From positions 1 through 13,147 of the forward strand of contig CAZRIP010000106.1 of NCBI GenBank assembly GCA_964600165.1: 13,147 bases of DNA, written 5' to 3'. Numbering within the stretch: the stretch's first letter is position 1; each line of letters opens with the position of its first letter. This stretch comes from CAZRIP01 sp964600165 (GTDB lineage Bacteria; Elusimicrobiota; Elusimicrobia; UBA1565; UBA9628). Positions 1 through 8,894 of the stretch are shown piece by piece. The notes under the pieces are model-generated. The model worked only from the letters and a program-made list of their open reading frames with translations. It did no database searches and was not told where the DNA came from. Position numbers and translations under genes: made by a program.

Positions 1-2205
<2,205 letters not shown>

Positions 2206-2241
2206 TACCCATATTATTCTTCCTATTATCGGCAGGGTCAA
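2206..2241 (-). promoter_or_regulatory. Near-consensus sigma-70 promoter of the poly-HAMP gene, probably leaderless
   Basis: Read on the minus strand, TTGACC (2241-2236) is followed by a 17-bp spacer and AATAAT (2218-2213). Each hexamer matches the housekeeping consensus at five of six positions and the spacing is ideal. Only seven bases separate the -10 from the ATG at 2205, so transcription should begin at or next to the start codon. A purine-rich GGAAG lies inside the spacer and would not be transcribed from this promoter. The region is A+T-rich compared with everything around it. Confidence 0.7.
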
Positions 2242-2323
2242 CGGGCGGCCCGGCAGCGCGTGTCAGCCGGCGGTCGAATCCTCCTCGGGGACTCATGTCC
2301 GGCTCAAATTCGCTCCATGTCAG

Positions 2324-2347
2324 CGGCGTCATCGCCGGGTGACGCCG
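2324..2347. promoter_or_regulatory. 8-bp perfect inverted repeat, candidate operator
   Basis: CGGCGTCA at 2324-2331 is repeated inverted as TGACGCCG at 2340-2347, with an 8-base centre. Its midpoint (about 2335.5) lies near -35 relative to the predicted start of the 2371 gene, which lacks a recognisable -35 hexamer. That placement suits a regulator-binding site. It could also form an RNA hairpin, but no gene ends nearby for it to terminate. Confidence 0.4.
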
Positions 2348-2353
2348 TCATTT

Positions 2354-2362
2354 TGATATGAT
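2354..2362 (+). promoter_or_regulatory. Extended -10 element of the sensor kinase operon
   Basis: TGATATGAT has the TGn extension followed by TATGAT, five of six matches to TATAAT. Eight bases separate it from the GTG at 2371, so the transcript would have almost no leader. No -35 hexamer is seen 16-18 bp upstream, as is common for extended -10 promoters. Confidence 0.45.
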
Positions 2363-2370
2363 GAGCCGCA

Positions 2371-3819
2371 GTGGTGGAAACGTTGCCCGCCGTCCGCGTC
2401 CTGCTGATCGACGACGACCGCCAGGAGTTCGTCCTCCTCGACGGCCTGTTGTCCCTGATCGCGCAGTCGAAGTTCTCCCTCGAATGGGCGGAGGATTACG
2501 AGAAGGGCCTCGCGCGCCTGCGCGCCGAGCCCTTCGACGTCTGCCTCGTCGACTACCGGCTCGCCGGGGACAGGACCGGCTTGGAGCTGCTGAAAGCGGC
2601 CAAGGCCGAGGGCGTCGCCGCCCCGCTGATCTTGCTCACCGGCCTCTGGGACACGAAGGTCGACCTCGAGGCCATGAAGGCCGGCGCTTCCGATTACCTC
2701 GTCAAAGGCCAGTTCGGCCCGGAGCTTTTGGAACGCTCGCTGCGCTACGCCGTCGAGCGCTCGCGCGCCGTCGCCGCGCTGCGCGACTCCGAGGCGCTTT
2801 ACCGCACGCTGGTCGAGGGCACGGGCGCGTCGGTCTGCCTCATGAGCCTCGATGGGCAACTTTTGAGCGTCAACGAGCTCGCCCGGGCGGCCTTGCCCAA
2901 GGACGCGAAAAAGCTCTCCGATCTCTGCGAGCCGGCCGATCGCCGCGGCCTTCTTGAGGCGCTCAAGCGCGCGGGCGTCGAGAACCGGCCGGTCCAGATC
3001 GAGTTCCGCGCCGCCGGCCACGCGTCCGAGCGGTGGCAGTTCGGCGTCGTCGCCCCGCTGTCGGTCGGCGGGTCGCGGCGCTTCGCCTTGATCGTGCTCG
3101 ACGTGACCGAGCGCAAGGAGCTCGAGAGCCGCTATCTGCAGGCCGAGAAGATGTCGGCGATGGGCTTTCTCGCCGCGGGCATCGCCCATGAGCTGAGCAC
3201 GCCGCTCAACGTGATCCTCGGCAACGTCAAGGTCATGCAGGAGCTCGACGCCAAGAAGGCGTCGCGCAAGCCGCTCGCCGCGATGGAGCGCGCGATCGAC
3301 CGCTGCCGGGGGCTCGTCGACAGCCTGCTCGCCTTCGCGCGCAAGGACGACGACTCGCCGCGCGACTTCGCCGTCGAGGAAGCCGTGGGCGGCGCGCTCT
3401 CCTTGATCTCCCCCGCCGCGCGGGCCAAGATCATCGAGATCCGCCACGAGTTCCGCGACGCGCCCGTCGTGGTGCGCGGCCATCGCAACCGCTTCGAGCA
3501 AGTCCTCATCAACCTCGCCAACAACGCCCTCGACGCGATGAACGAGGGCGGCCGCCTGGTCTTTCGCACCGCCGTCGTCAAGCGCGACGGCGCGCGTTGG
3601 GCGCGCGTCGAGGTCGCCGACAACGGCCGCGGGATCCCGGAGGAGCTCTTGTCGAAAGTGCGCGAGCCGTTCTTCACCACTAAAAAGGAGGGCCGCGGCA
3701 CCGGCCTCGGGCTCTCGCTCGCCTCGGAGATCGTCGCCAAGCACGGCGGCTCCCTCGAGATCGACAGCGCCGTCGGCAAGGGCACGACGGTCTGCGTGCT
3801 GCTGCCCTGCTCCCGATGA
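2371..3819 (+). CDS. REC-PAS-HisKA-HATPase sensor histidine kinase
   Basis: A 482-residue cytoplasmic kinase with no membrane segment. Residues 7-125 form a receiver domain with the acidic cluster D14-D16, phospho-acceptor D61 (VDYRL), T90 and K112. A coiled linker leads to a PAS-like domain (about 138-250, ending LDVTERK). HisKA follows with H273 in the H box GIAHELSTPLN. The HATPase domain shows the N box with N381, N384 and N385, the G1 box DNGRGIPEE from D417 and the G2 box GRGTGLGL from G441. The N-terminal receiver means an upstream kinase probably feeds this protein, which then autophosphorylates H273 and passes phosphate to the regulator encoded next. The start is GTG 2371 (or GTG 2374) because the frame is closed by TGA at 2362. 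No Shine-Dalgarno sequence is visible. Confidence 0.93.
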   Translation: MVETLPAVRVLLIDDDRQEFVLLDGLLSLIAQSKFSLEWAEDYEKGLARLRAEPFDVCLVDYRLAGDRTGLELLKAAKAEGVAAPLILLTGLWDTKVDLEAMKAGASDYLVKGQFGPELLERSLRYAVERSRAVAALRDSEALYRTLVEGTGASVCLMSLDGQLLSVNELARAALPKDAKKLSDLCEPADRRGLLEALKRAGVENRPVQIEFRAAGHASERWQFGVVAPLSVGGSRRFALIVLDVTERKELESRYLQAEKMSAMGFLAAGIAHELSTPLNVILGNVKVMQELDAKKASRKPLAAMERAIDRCRGLVDSLLAFARKDDDSPRDFAVEEAVGGALSLISPAARAKIIEIRHEFRDAPVVVRGHRNRFEQVLINLANNALDAMNEGGRLVFRTAVVKRDGARWARVEVADNGRGIPEELLSKVREPFFTTKKEGRGTGLGLSLASEIVAKHGGSLEIDSAVGKGTTVCVLLPCSR

Positions 3820-4511
3820 AAACGCGCGTCCTCGTCGTCGACGACGACTCCGACCATCGGGAGATGCTGCGCGCGATGCTCGAGCTCAAGGGCTTCTCCG
3901 TGCTGGAAGCCGGCGACGCGGCGCAGGCGCTGCTCGCGGCCGCCAAGTCGCGCCCGGACCTGATCCTCTCCGACGTCGCGATGCCGCGCATGTCGGGCCT
4001 GGCGCTCTGCCGCAAGCTCAAGAAGGACCCGCGCACGCGGGGCGTGCCCGTGATCCTCATGTCCGGCGAGAGGCGCGACGAGCGCGAGCAGGCCGAGGGC
4101 ATCGAGCTCGGCGCCGACGACTACTTGATCAAGCCGTTCACGCCGCGGCTCTTGCTCGCCAAGCTCTCGTCGGTCCAGCGGCGCTTCGCGGCTCCGGCCG
4201 AGCTCGGCGAGGTGCTCGACGCCGAAGGCCTGTCTTTAGACGTCGAGACGCGGCGCGCCAACCTGCGCGGGCGCGAGGTCGCGCTCACGCGCAAGGAGTT
4301 CGACCTGCTGCTCACTCTCATGCGCAAGCGCGGGCGCGTCGTCAGCGTGCCGAGCCTTCTCGAGGCCGTTTGGGGCTACGATCCCGCGGATTACAGCGAC
4401 CCGCACACCGTCGAGACGCACGTGAGCTCCCTTCGGCGAAAGTTGGGCGCCAGATTCGCCAAGCGCGTCGAGACGATCCCCACGCGCGGCTACCGCTTCA
4501 ACAAAGCCTAA
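3816..4511 (+). CDS. OmpR/PhoB-family response regulator
   Basis: A 231-residue two-domain regulator. The receiver (about 4-120) has D9-D11, phospho-acceptor D53 (SDVAMP) and K106 (LIKPF). The C-terminal winged-helix domain (about 133-231) carries LTRKEFDLL, VWGYDP, the recognition-helix region TVETHVSSLRRKLG, and ends TRGYRFN, all typical of OmpR/PhoB DNA-binding domains. The ATG overlaps the kinase stop codon as ATGA, so translation is probably coupled and the two form a cognate pair. Targets are unknown. The pilB-like gene downstream and the divergent poly-HAMP gene are the nearest candidates, which is inference from position only. Confidence 0.95.
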   Translation: MKTRVLVVDDDSDHREMLRAMLELKGFSVLEAGDAAQALLAAAKSRPDLILSDVAMPRMSGLALCRKLKKDPRTRGVPVILMSGERRDEREQAEGIELGADDYLIKPFTPRLLLAKLSSVQRRFAAPAELGEVLDAEGLSLDVETRRANLRGREVALTRKEFDLLLTLMRKRGRVVSVPSLLEAVWGYDPADYSDPHTVETHVSSLRRKLGARFAKRVETIPTRGYRFNKA

Positions 4512-4537
4512 GTGCCGTCGCGCACTCCGGCATAGGC
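4506..4537 (+). terminator. Strong hairpin across the response-regulator stop codon, possible 3' end signal
   Basis: GCCTA (4506-4510) pairs with TAGGC (4533-4537) and TGCCG (4513-4517) pairs with CGGCA (4528-4532). This gives 10 base pairs interrupted by a two-base AG bulge, with a 10-base loop. The TAA stop (4509-4511) lies inside the left arm. There is no T-run directly after the stem, so this is not a classical intrinsic terminator. It may be a weak or Rho-assisted terminator, or a 3' stabilising structure. Confidence 0.4.
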
Positions 4538-4565
4538 GATCCGCTCCCCCCACGTCGCAACCTTT

Positions 4566-4613
4566 TGAGAGGTATTTAAGTGGCGCCGCGCGGCTTCGGG
4601 AGCTACCCTCTCA
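4566..4613 (+). promoter_or_regulatory. Leader region before the pilB-like gene with a 7-bp inverted repeat
   Basis: TGAGAGG at 4566-4572 is complementary to CCTCTCA at 4607-4613, which ends three bases before the ATG at 4617. The 34-base centre contains the self-complementary GCCGCGCGGC (about 4586-4595). A weak -10-like TACCCT (4604-4609) lies seven bases before the ATG. The gap 4512-4616 holds this element and the hairpin over the upstream stop codon; I cannot place a confident promoter. Confidence 0.3.
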
Positions 4614-4616
4614 GTG

Positions 4617-6317
4617 ATGGAGACCCGCGAGATCAAGGAGCCGGTGGCCCTGGAGCGCGCGACGGCGATCTACGGCGTGCTCGTCGCGCGCGGGGCGATG
4701 AGCCAGGAGCGCTTCGACGAGGCGGCGCTTTTCGCGCTGGAGTCCGGCTGCGAGCTCGAGGACGCGCTGCTCGATCTATTCAAGCTCCCAAAGCGCGTCA
4801 TGGGCGACGCGCTGTCTTCCTTTTATAAGTTCCCTTTCATCGAGCCCGACCCGAAGTTCCAAGTCGCGCCGGAGCTCACGGCCAAGCTCAATCCGCATTA
4901 TCTTTCCGCGAACCTCTGGGCTCCCATGTGGCGCGAGGACTCGACCGTCAGCGTCGTCATGCGCGATCCGCACTCGACCGCGCGGGTGCAAGACATCCAG
5001 CACGTCTATCCCGGCTGCCAGCTGCGGGTCTACGTCGGATTAAAAAGAGACATCCGCCGCTTCATCGACGCGCTGGCCGCCGCCAAGGAGGCCAAGCACG
5101 CGACCATCGAGCAGATCCTGAGCGAGGAGGCGCGCATGCCCGCGGAGCCGGCCGCGGACGACCAGGAGCCGGGCGTCGACGAGAGCGACGGCGTGGTCGT
5201 GCGCTTGGCGAGCCAGCTGATCTCCGACGCCGTCTCGGCGGGCGCCTCGGACATCCACCTCGAGCCTTATCCCGACAAGGACATCATCGTGCGTTTTCGC
5301 GTGGACGGCGACTGCCGCATCCATCAAAAGCTTCCGGCGCGCTATCGCCGCGCGCTGCCCGCGCGCTTCAAGATCATGGCCGGCTTGGACATCGCCGAGC
5401 GCCGCAAGCCTCAGGACGGCAAGCTCGCCGCGCGCGCCGAGGACGGCCGCAAGATCGAGCTGCGGCTGGCGACGATCCCGACAGCGGGAGGCCTCGAGGA
5501 CGTCGTTTTGCGCGTGGCCGGCTCGACGGAGCCCGTGCCGCTGGAAAAAAACGGGCTCTCGGCGCGGCATCTCAAGTCGATCGTCGCCATGCTGGATCAT
5601 CCGCACGGCCTTTTCTTGTGCGTCGGCCCGACGGGTTCGGGCAAGACGACGACGCTCCACTCGTGCCTGAGCTATCTCAACGGCCCCGACCTCAAGATCT
5701 GGACGGCGGAGGATCCCGTCGAGATCGTCCAATACGGCCTGCGGCAGGTGCAGGTCAACGCCAAGATCGGCCTGACGTTCGCGCACGTGCTGCGCTCGTT
5801 TTTGCGCGCCGACCCCGACGTCATCATGGTCGGCGAGATGCGCGACCGCGAGACGGCGGACACGGCGATCGAGGCGTCGATGACCGGCCATCTCGTCTTG
5901 AGCACGCTCCACACGAACTCCGCGGTGGAGACCGTCGCGCGGCTGCTCGACATGGGCGTCGACCCGTTCAATTATTCCGACGCGCTGCTCGGCGTGTTGA
6001 GCCAGCGGCTGGTCCGGAAGCTGTGCGAAAAATGCCGCAAGCCCTGCGAGGCGCCGTCGGGATACGCGGGCTCGTTTTTCAGCGGAGCGGGCTGCGAGGC
6101 TTGCGGCGGCTCGGGCTATAAAGGAAGGCTCGCGCTCCAAGAGCTGCTGGTCGCGACGCCGGAGATCAAGCGCCTCATCCAGAAGCGCGCGCCCGTCGCG
6201 GAGCTCCTCTCGCTCGCCAAGAGCGAGGGCCTGGCGACGCTCCTCGAGGACGGCCTCGAGAAATGCCGCAGCGGCGAGACCGACTGGGCCCAGCTCTCCG
6301 CCGCGACGGCGCGCTGA
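4617..6317 (+). CDS. GspE/PilB-family type II secretion / type IV pilus assembly ATPase
   Basis: A 566-residue hexameric-motor ATPase of normal family length. The N-terminal 150 residues match the GspE/MshE-type N-terminal domain (FKLPKRVMGDALS, YKFPFIEPDP). The motor core begins with ASDIHLEP. Walker A is GPTGSGKTTT from G337, the Asp box is AEDPVE with D366, Walker B is DPDVIMVGEMRD with E407, and the His box is STLHTN with H432. A zinc-binding tetracysteine (C470, C473, C493, C496) is typical of assembly ATPases (GspE, PilB) and absent from the retraction ATPase PilT. It drives pilin or pseudopilin assembly at the inner membrane. No other pilus or secretion genes are in the window, so PilB and GspE cannot be separated. 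ATG 4617 is preferred; GTG 4614 is in frame immediately before it. No clear ribosome site is visible. Confidence 0.93.
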   Translation: METREIKEPVALERATAIYGVLVARGAMSQERFDEAALFALESGCELEDALLDLFKLPKRVMGDALSSFYKFPFIEPDPKFQVAPELTAKLNPHYLSANLWAPMWREDSTVSVVMRDPHSTARVQDIQHVYPGCQLRVYVGLKRDIRRFIDALAAAKEAKHATIEQILSEEARMPAEPAADDQEPGVDESDGVVVRLASQLISDAVSAGASDIHLEPYPDKDIIVRFRVDGDCRIHQKLPARYRRALPARFKIMAGLDIAERRKPQDGKLAARAEDGRKIELRLATIPTAGGLEDVVLRVAGSTEPVPLEKNGLSARHLKSIVAMLDHPHGLFLCVGPTGSGKTTTLHSCLSYLNGPDLKIWTAEDPVEIVQYGLRQVQVNAKIGLTFAHVLRSFLRADPDVIMVGEMRDRETADTAIEASMTGHLVLSTLHTNSAVETVARLLDMGVDPFNYSDALLGVLSQRLVRKLCEKCRKPCEAPSGYAGSFFSGAGCEACGGSGYKGRLALQELLVATPEIKRLIQKRAPVAELLSLAKSEGLATLLEDGLEKCRSGETDWAQLSAATAR

Positions 6318-6318
6318 G

Positions 6319-6519
6319 CTACGCCGCGTCTTCCGACGAGACCTCGACCGTCGGCGCGCCGTCCGCGTCGACCTCGACGTGGACCTTCATCGGCCGGCAG
6401 CAGACCTGGCAGTCCTCGACGTAGGCCTGCTCCTCCACGGAGCAATCGATCAGCAGCTCGATCGTCTCTCCGCAGTAAGGGCAGTCGATCTCGACGGGCT
6501 TTTCTTCGAGGCCGGCCAC
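6319..6519 (-). CDS. CPXCG motif-containing cysteine-rich small protein
   Basis: A 66-residue acidic protein with C13-P-Y-C16-G near the start and C37-Q-V-C40-C41-R-P-M later. This is the spacing of the small CPXCG cysteine-rich family, whose paired CxxC motifs should bind one zinc. Its function is not established. The GTG start lies one base after the TGA of the upstream channel-like gene, indicating coupling as the last gene of the exbB operon. Its TAG ends one base from the TGA of the convergent pilB-like gene, leaving no room for a separate terminator. An alternative start is unlikely because GTG 6519 gives the usual family length. Confidence 0.85.
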   Translation of the reverse strand: MAGLEEKPVEIDCPYCGETIELLIDCSVEEQAYVEDCQVCCRPMKVHVEVDADGAPTVEVSSEDAA

Positions 6520-6520
6520 G

Positions 6521-7111
6521 TCAGCGCGGCGGCTGCGCCGCGAGGGCGCGCTCGATGCGCTCGTCGGGGACGAGCCAGAGCAGGGCGACGCCGACGAAGA
6601 TCGCGTTCGCCAGCAGCGGCAGCAACCACGCGAGCGGGATCGCGACGAGATAGAGCGCGGGCGAGGCTTTCCCCTTCAGATCGCGGCCGACGGCGCGCTG
6701 CAGGAGCGAGTCCTTGCCTTGCGCGGCGATGATGGCGCGCTCGAGGACGTAGTACGCGACCGCGGCCATGAAGAGCACGAAGCCGTAGAGCGCCGTCGGC
6801 GCCGAAGCGAAGCGGTTCTCGCCCATCCAGCCCGTCGCGAACGGGAAGAGCGACAGCCAGAACAGCAGATGCAGGTTCGCCCAGAGCATCGGCCCGGTGA
6901 CGTCCTTGACGGTATGCAGCAAGTGATGATGGTTGTTCCAATAGATGCCGAGGTAGACGAAGCTCATCACGTAGGTGAAGAAGACCGGCAGCAGCGGGCG
7001 CAGCGCGGCGAGCGAGCCGTCCAAGGGTATGCGCAGCTCGAGCACGAGGATCGTGATGATGATCGCGAGCACGCCGTCCGAGAACGCCTCGAGCCTTCCT
7101 CGGCCCATCAT
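6521..7111 (-). CDS. TMEM175 / DUF1211-family integral membrane protein, putative potassium channel
   Basis: A 196-residue protein that is mostly hydrophobic helices. It opens with MMGRGRLEAFSDGVLAI, containing the FSD motif (F10, S11, D12) in the first helix that marks TMEM175-like channels. The segment with WNNHHHLLHTVKDV and LFWLSLFPFATGW is also characteristic of DUF1211 proteins. Bacterial members studied are six-helix subunits forming tetrameric K+ channels; that this one conducts K+ is inference. The first ATG shares a base with the TGA of the tonB-like gene (TGATG), so translation is probably by re-initiation. The open frame continues upstream to 7297, but those residues are arginine-rich shadow of tonB and were excluded. 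A second ATG follows directly. Confidence 0.85.
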   Translation of the reverse strand: MMGRGRLEAFSDGVLAIIITILVLELRIPLDGSLAALRPLLPVFFTYVMSFVYLGIYWNNHHHLLHTVKDVTGPMLWANLHLLFWLSLFPFATGWMGENRFASAPTALYGFVLFMAAVAYYVLERAIIAAQGKDSLLQRAVGRDLKGKASPALYLVAIPLAWLLPLLANAIFVGVALLWLVPDERIERALAAQPPR

Positions 7112-7833
7112 CAGGATTTGAGGGTCACGTGGATTTTCAAGAAGCGCTCCGTGAAGCCCGAAGGCAGCGGCGGATAAGGCCCGGCGTCCTGGACGGAGCC
7201 CAAGGCGGCGAGGTCGAACGCGGAGTCCCCCGACGTCTCCTCGGCGCGCAGGTCGGTGACGCGTCCGTCGGGCAGCAGGGTGAAGACGACGACGCATTCG
7301 CCGTGGAGCCCGGTCATTTTTTTAGACCATTGCGCCCATAACGCGGCGCGGACCTGCGCGATGTACCACGGGTACGGGAAATTGGGCATATCCGCGGATA
7401 CTGACGCGTCGCCGGGAGTGCCGCCGGAGCTTCGCTCTACGCTGGTTGCTTTCGGTTCGGGTCCCGGAGCCGCGTTCGATTCCTCGGCTTGCTCTTCCTT
7501 CTGCGCCTGCGCTCCGCGCAGAAGGCTGGGCCGCGGCAGCGCGAAGTGTCCCGGCTTCTTATGCGTCGCGAACTCGTCGGGCTTGACGTCGGGCGCGGGC
7601 TTGGCTTCTTGCTGCGCTCCGCCGGCCGGCGCGGCCGCCGCCGGGCCCGACTGCGTGATGATCGTCGTCGACGGCCCGACGAAGTCGATCGTGTAGACTT
7701 GCGTCGAGGCGGCTCCCGCGCCGGACAGGAGCTTGGCCAAGACGAGCGCGAGCGCGAAGTGCGCGCCGAAGGAATAGGTGATATAGGGCTTGAGCTCAGA
7801 CGGGATCGAGAAGAGCTTCGCGCTCGCCGCCAT
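7111..7833 (-). CDS. TonB-family energy transducer
   Basis: A 240-residue periplasm-spanning protein. A single N-terminal membrane helix (about 20-41) contains S21-x3-H25, equivalent to the functional Ser/His pair in the TonB transmembrane helix. A Pro/Ala/Lys-rich linker follows (about 55-145). The C-terminal domain (151-240) starts NFPYPWYIAQVRAALWAQW and contains LLPDGRVTDL, typical of TonB C-terminal domains. It would couple inner-membrane proton flow, captured by the ExbB/ExbD pair encoded just upstream, to an outer-membrane partner. TolA is the main alternative, since TolQRA and ExbBD-TonB are homologous; no pal, tolB or receptor gene is in the window. The start follows the exbD stop by four bases. 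Confidence 0.85.
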   Translation of the reverse strand: MAASAKLFSIPSELKPYITYSFGAHFALALVLAKLLSGAGAASTQVYTIDFVGPSTTIITQSGPAAAAPAGGAQQEAKPAPDVKPDEFATHKKPGHFALPRPSLLRGAQAQKEEQAEESNAAPGPEPKATSVERSSGGTPGDASVSADMPNFPYPWYIAQVRAALWAQWSKKMTGLHGECVVVFTLLPDGRVTDLRAEETSGDSAFDLAALGSVQDAGPYPPLPSGFTERFLKIHVTLKS

Positions 7834-7837
7834 GGGT

Positions 7838-8260
7838 TTAGGGGGCTGACGCCTGCTCCGCGTCGGGGATCACGCCGATGCCGAGCTTGCCGACGCCGAG
7901 CTTTTTGGCGGCGTCGAGCACGGCGACGACTTTTTCGACGGCGACCGAGCGATCGGCCTGCACGAGCAGGGTCTTCGACGACGCCTTGCCGAGCTTGAGC
8001 GTCAACTCGCGCTCGAGGCTCTCCCACTTGACGGGCGCGCCGTCGACGACGACGGCGCCGCCGCGCGAGATCTGGACGTTGACGGTCGTGGCGGCGTCGG
8101 CGGGCGCGCCGGAATCGGCTTTGGGGAGCTTGACCGTCAGCTGCGACTGCACGAGGATCGGAGTCAGCACCATGAAGATGATGACGAGGATCAGCGCGAC
8201 GTCGATGAGCGGGACGAGGTTGGGCTCGGAGAACGTCTTTCGCAGCCGCTCGGCCTGCAT
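7838..8260 (-). CDS. ExbD/TolR-family biopolymer transport protein
   Basis: A 140-residue protein with one N-terminal membrane helix and a periplasmic domain. The helix entrance reads NLVPLIDVALILVIIFMV; D20 is the conserved proton-carrying aspartate (D25 in E. coli ExbD, D23 in TolR). The rest (LTVKLPK, then VNVQISRGGAVVVDG, then VQADRSVAVEKVVAVLDAAK) follows the family pattern. It works with the ExbB homologue encoded one base upstream as a proton-driven stator. ExbD and TolR cannot be told apart here. The ATG at 8260 gives the expected length. Confidence 0.92.
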   Translation of the reverse strand: MQAERLRKTFSEPNLVPLIDVALILVIIFMVLTPILVQSQLTVKLPKADSGAPADAATTVNVQISRGGAVVVDGAPVKWESLERELTLKLGKASSKTLLVQADRSVAVEKVVAVLDAAKKLGVGKLGIGVIPDAEQASAP

Positions 8261-8261
8261 G

Positions 8262-8894
8262 CTATTTGTGGGCCTTTTCCGACAGGCTCTCGAGGATCTC
8301 GTCCGAGATCCAGCCCATCTCCTCCGCGAAGCGCGCGGCGCGCTGGTTGAAATAGTTATACGCGCAGACGGCCGGGATGGCGACGAACAGGCCGGTCGCG
8401 GTGCACACCAGCGCCTCCGAGATGCCGATCGCGACGATGCCGGGCCCCGCGCCGGCGGCGCCGGCCAAGTCCTTGAACGCGCGCATGACCCCCACCACTG
8501 TTCCGAACAGACCGATGAAGGGGGCGATGCTCGCGATCGTGCCGAGACTGGTTAGATTCTTCTGAAGGAGGGTCTGCGCCCGCTCGCTGGCGCGCTGAGC
8601 CGAGCGCTTGCGCTCGTCGCGGTTGGACGGGCCGACGAGGCTCGCCATCACCACGGCGGAAGCCAGGCCCTTGTACGAACGCGCCGCGGTGACGGCCTCG
8701 CTCAAGTTTCCCCCGCCGAGCACGCCGCGGACCTTGTCGAGGAAGCTCTTGAGGCCGGCGGTCGAGCGCTCGTGGAAGCGCCAGCGCTCCCAGATCAGCG
8801 CGAGAGAGTAGATCGACAGCAGGATGAGGCCGACGAGCGTCGGGCCTCCGGAGACGATGATGTCCTTGAGGCCGACGTGAAACCCGTTGCCCAT
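8262..8894 (-). CDS. MotA/TolQ/ExbB proton channel family protein
   Basis: A 210-residue inner-membrane protein. Helix 1 spans about 17-35 (PTLVGLILLSIYSLALIW). A cytoplasmic stretch rich in Lys, Arg and Glu follows. The paired pore helices are IAPFIGLFGTVVGVM and EALVCTATGLFVAIPAV, each with the pore-lining threonine expected in ExbB/TolQ. The start is uncertain. ATG 8894 lies exactly six bases after a perfect TATAAT and is preferred. ATG 8909 would add five residues and has AGGA only two bases upstream, too close to be effective. The open frame extends to 9218 but overlaps the divergent gene. It heads a five-gene operon. Confidence 0.9.
   Translation of the reverse strand: MGNGFHVGLKDIIVSGGPTLVGLILLSIYSLALIWERWRFHERSTAGLKSFLDKVRGVLGGGNLSEAVTAARSYKGLASAVVMASLVGPSNRDERKRSAQRASERAQTLLQKNLTSLGTIASIAPFIGLFGTVVGVMRAFKDLAGAAGAGPGIVAIGISEALVCTATGLFVAIPAVCAYNYFNQRAARFAEEMGWISDEILESLSEKAHK

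Noticed and set aside
2324..2353. Intrinsic terminator reading of the palindrome followed by TCATTTT
   Set aside because: No plus-strand gene ends upstream of it, and the T-run is short and interrupted. An operator fits the location better.
2329..3744. Long minus-strand frame opposite the sensor kinase
   Set aside because: It is antisense to a gene with all kinase motifs intact, and its composition is typical of a reverse-frame shadow.
4580..4828. Possible 82-residue leader peptide from GTG 4580, preceded by GAGAGG at seven bases
   Set aside because: The ribosome-site spacing is attractive, but the product is Arg/Gly/Ala-rich and lies mostly inside the pilB-like gene in a different frame. 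Kept only as a caution.
7112..7297. Longer N-terminus for the TMEM175-like protein
   Set aside because: The upstream open stretch lies within the tonB-like coding region and gives Arg-rich sequence. The family start near the FSD motif matches the ATG at 7111.
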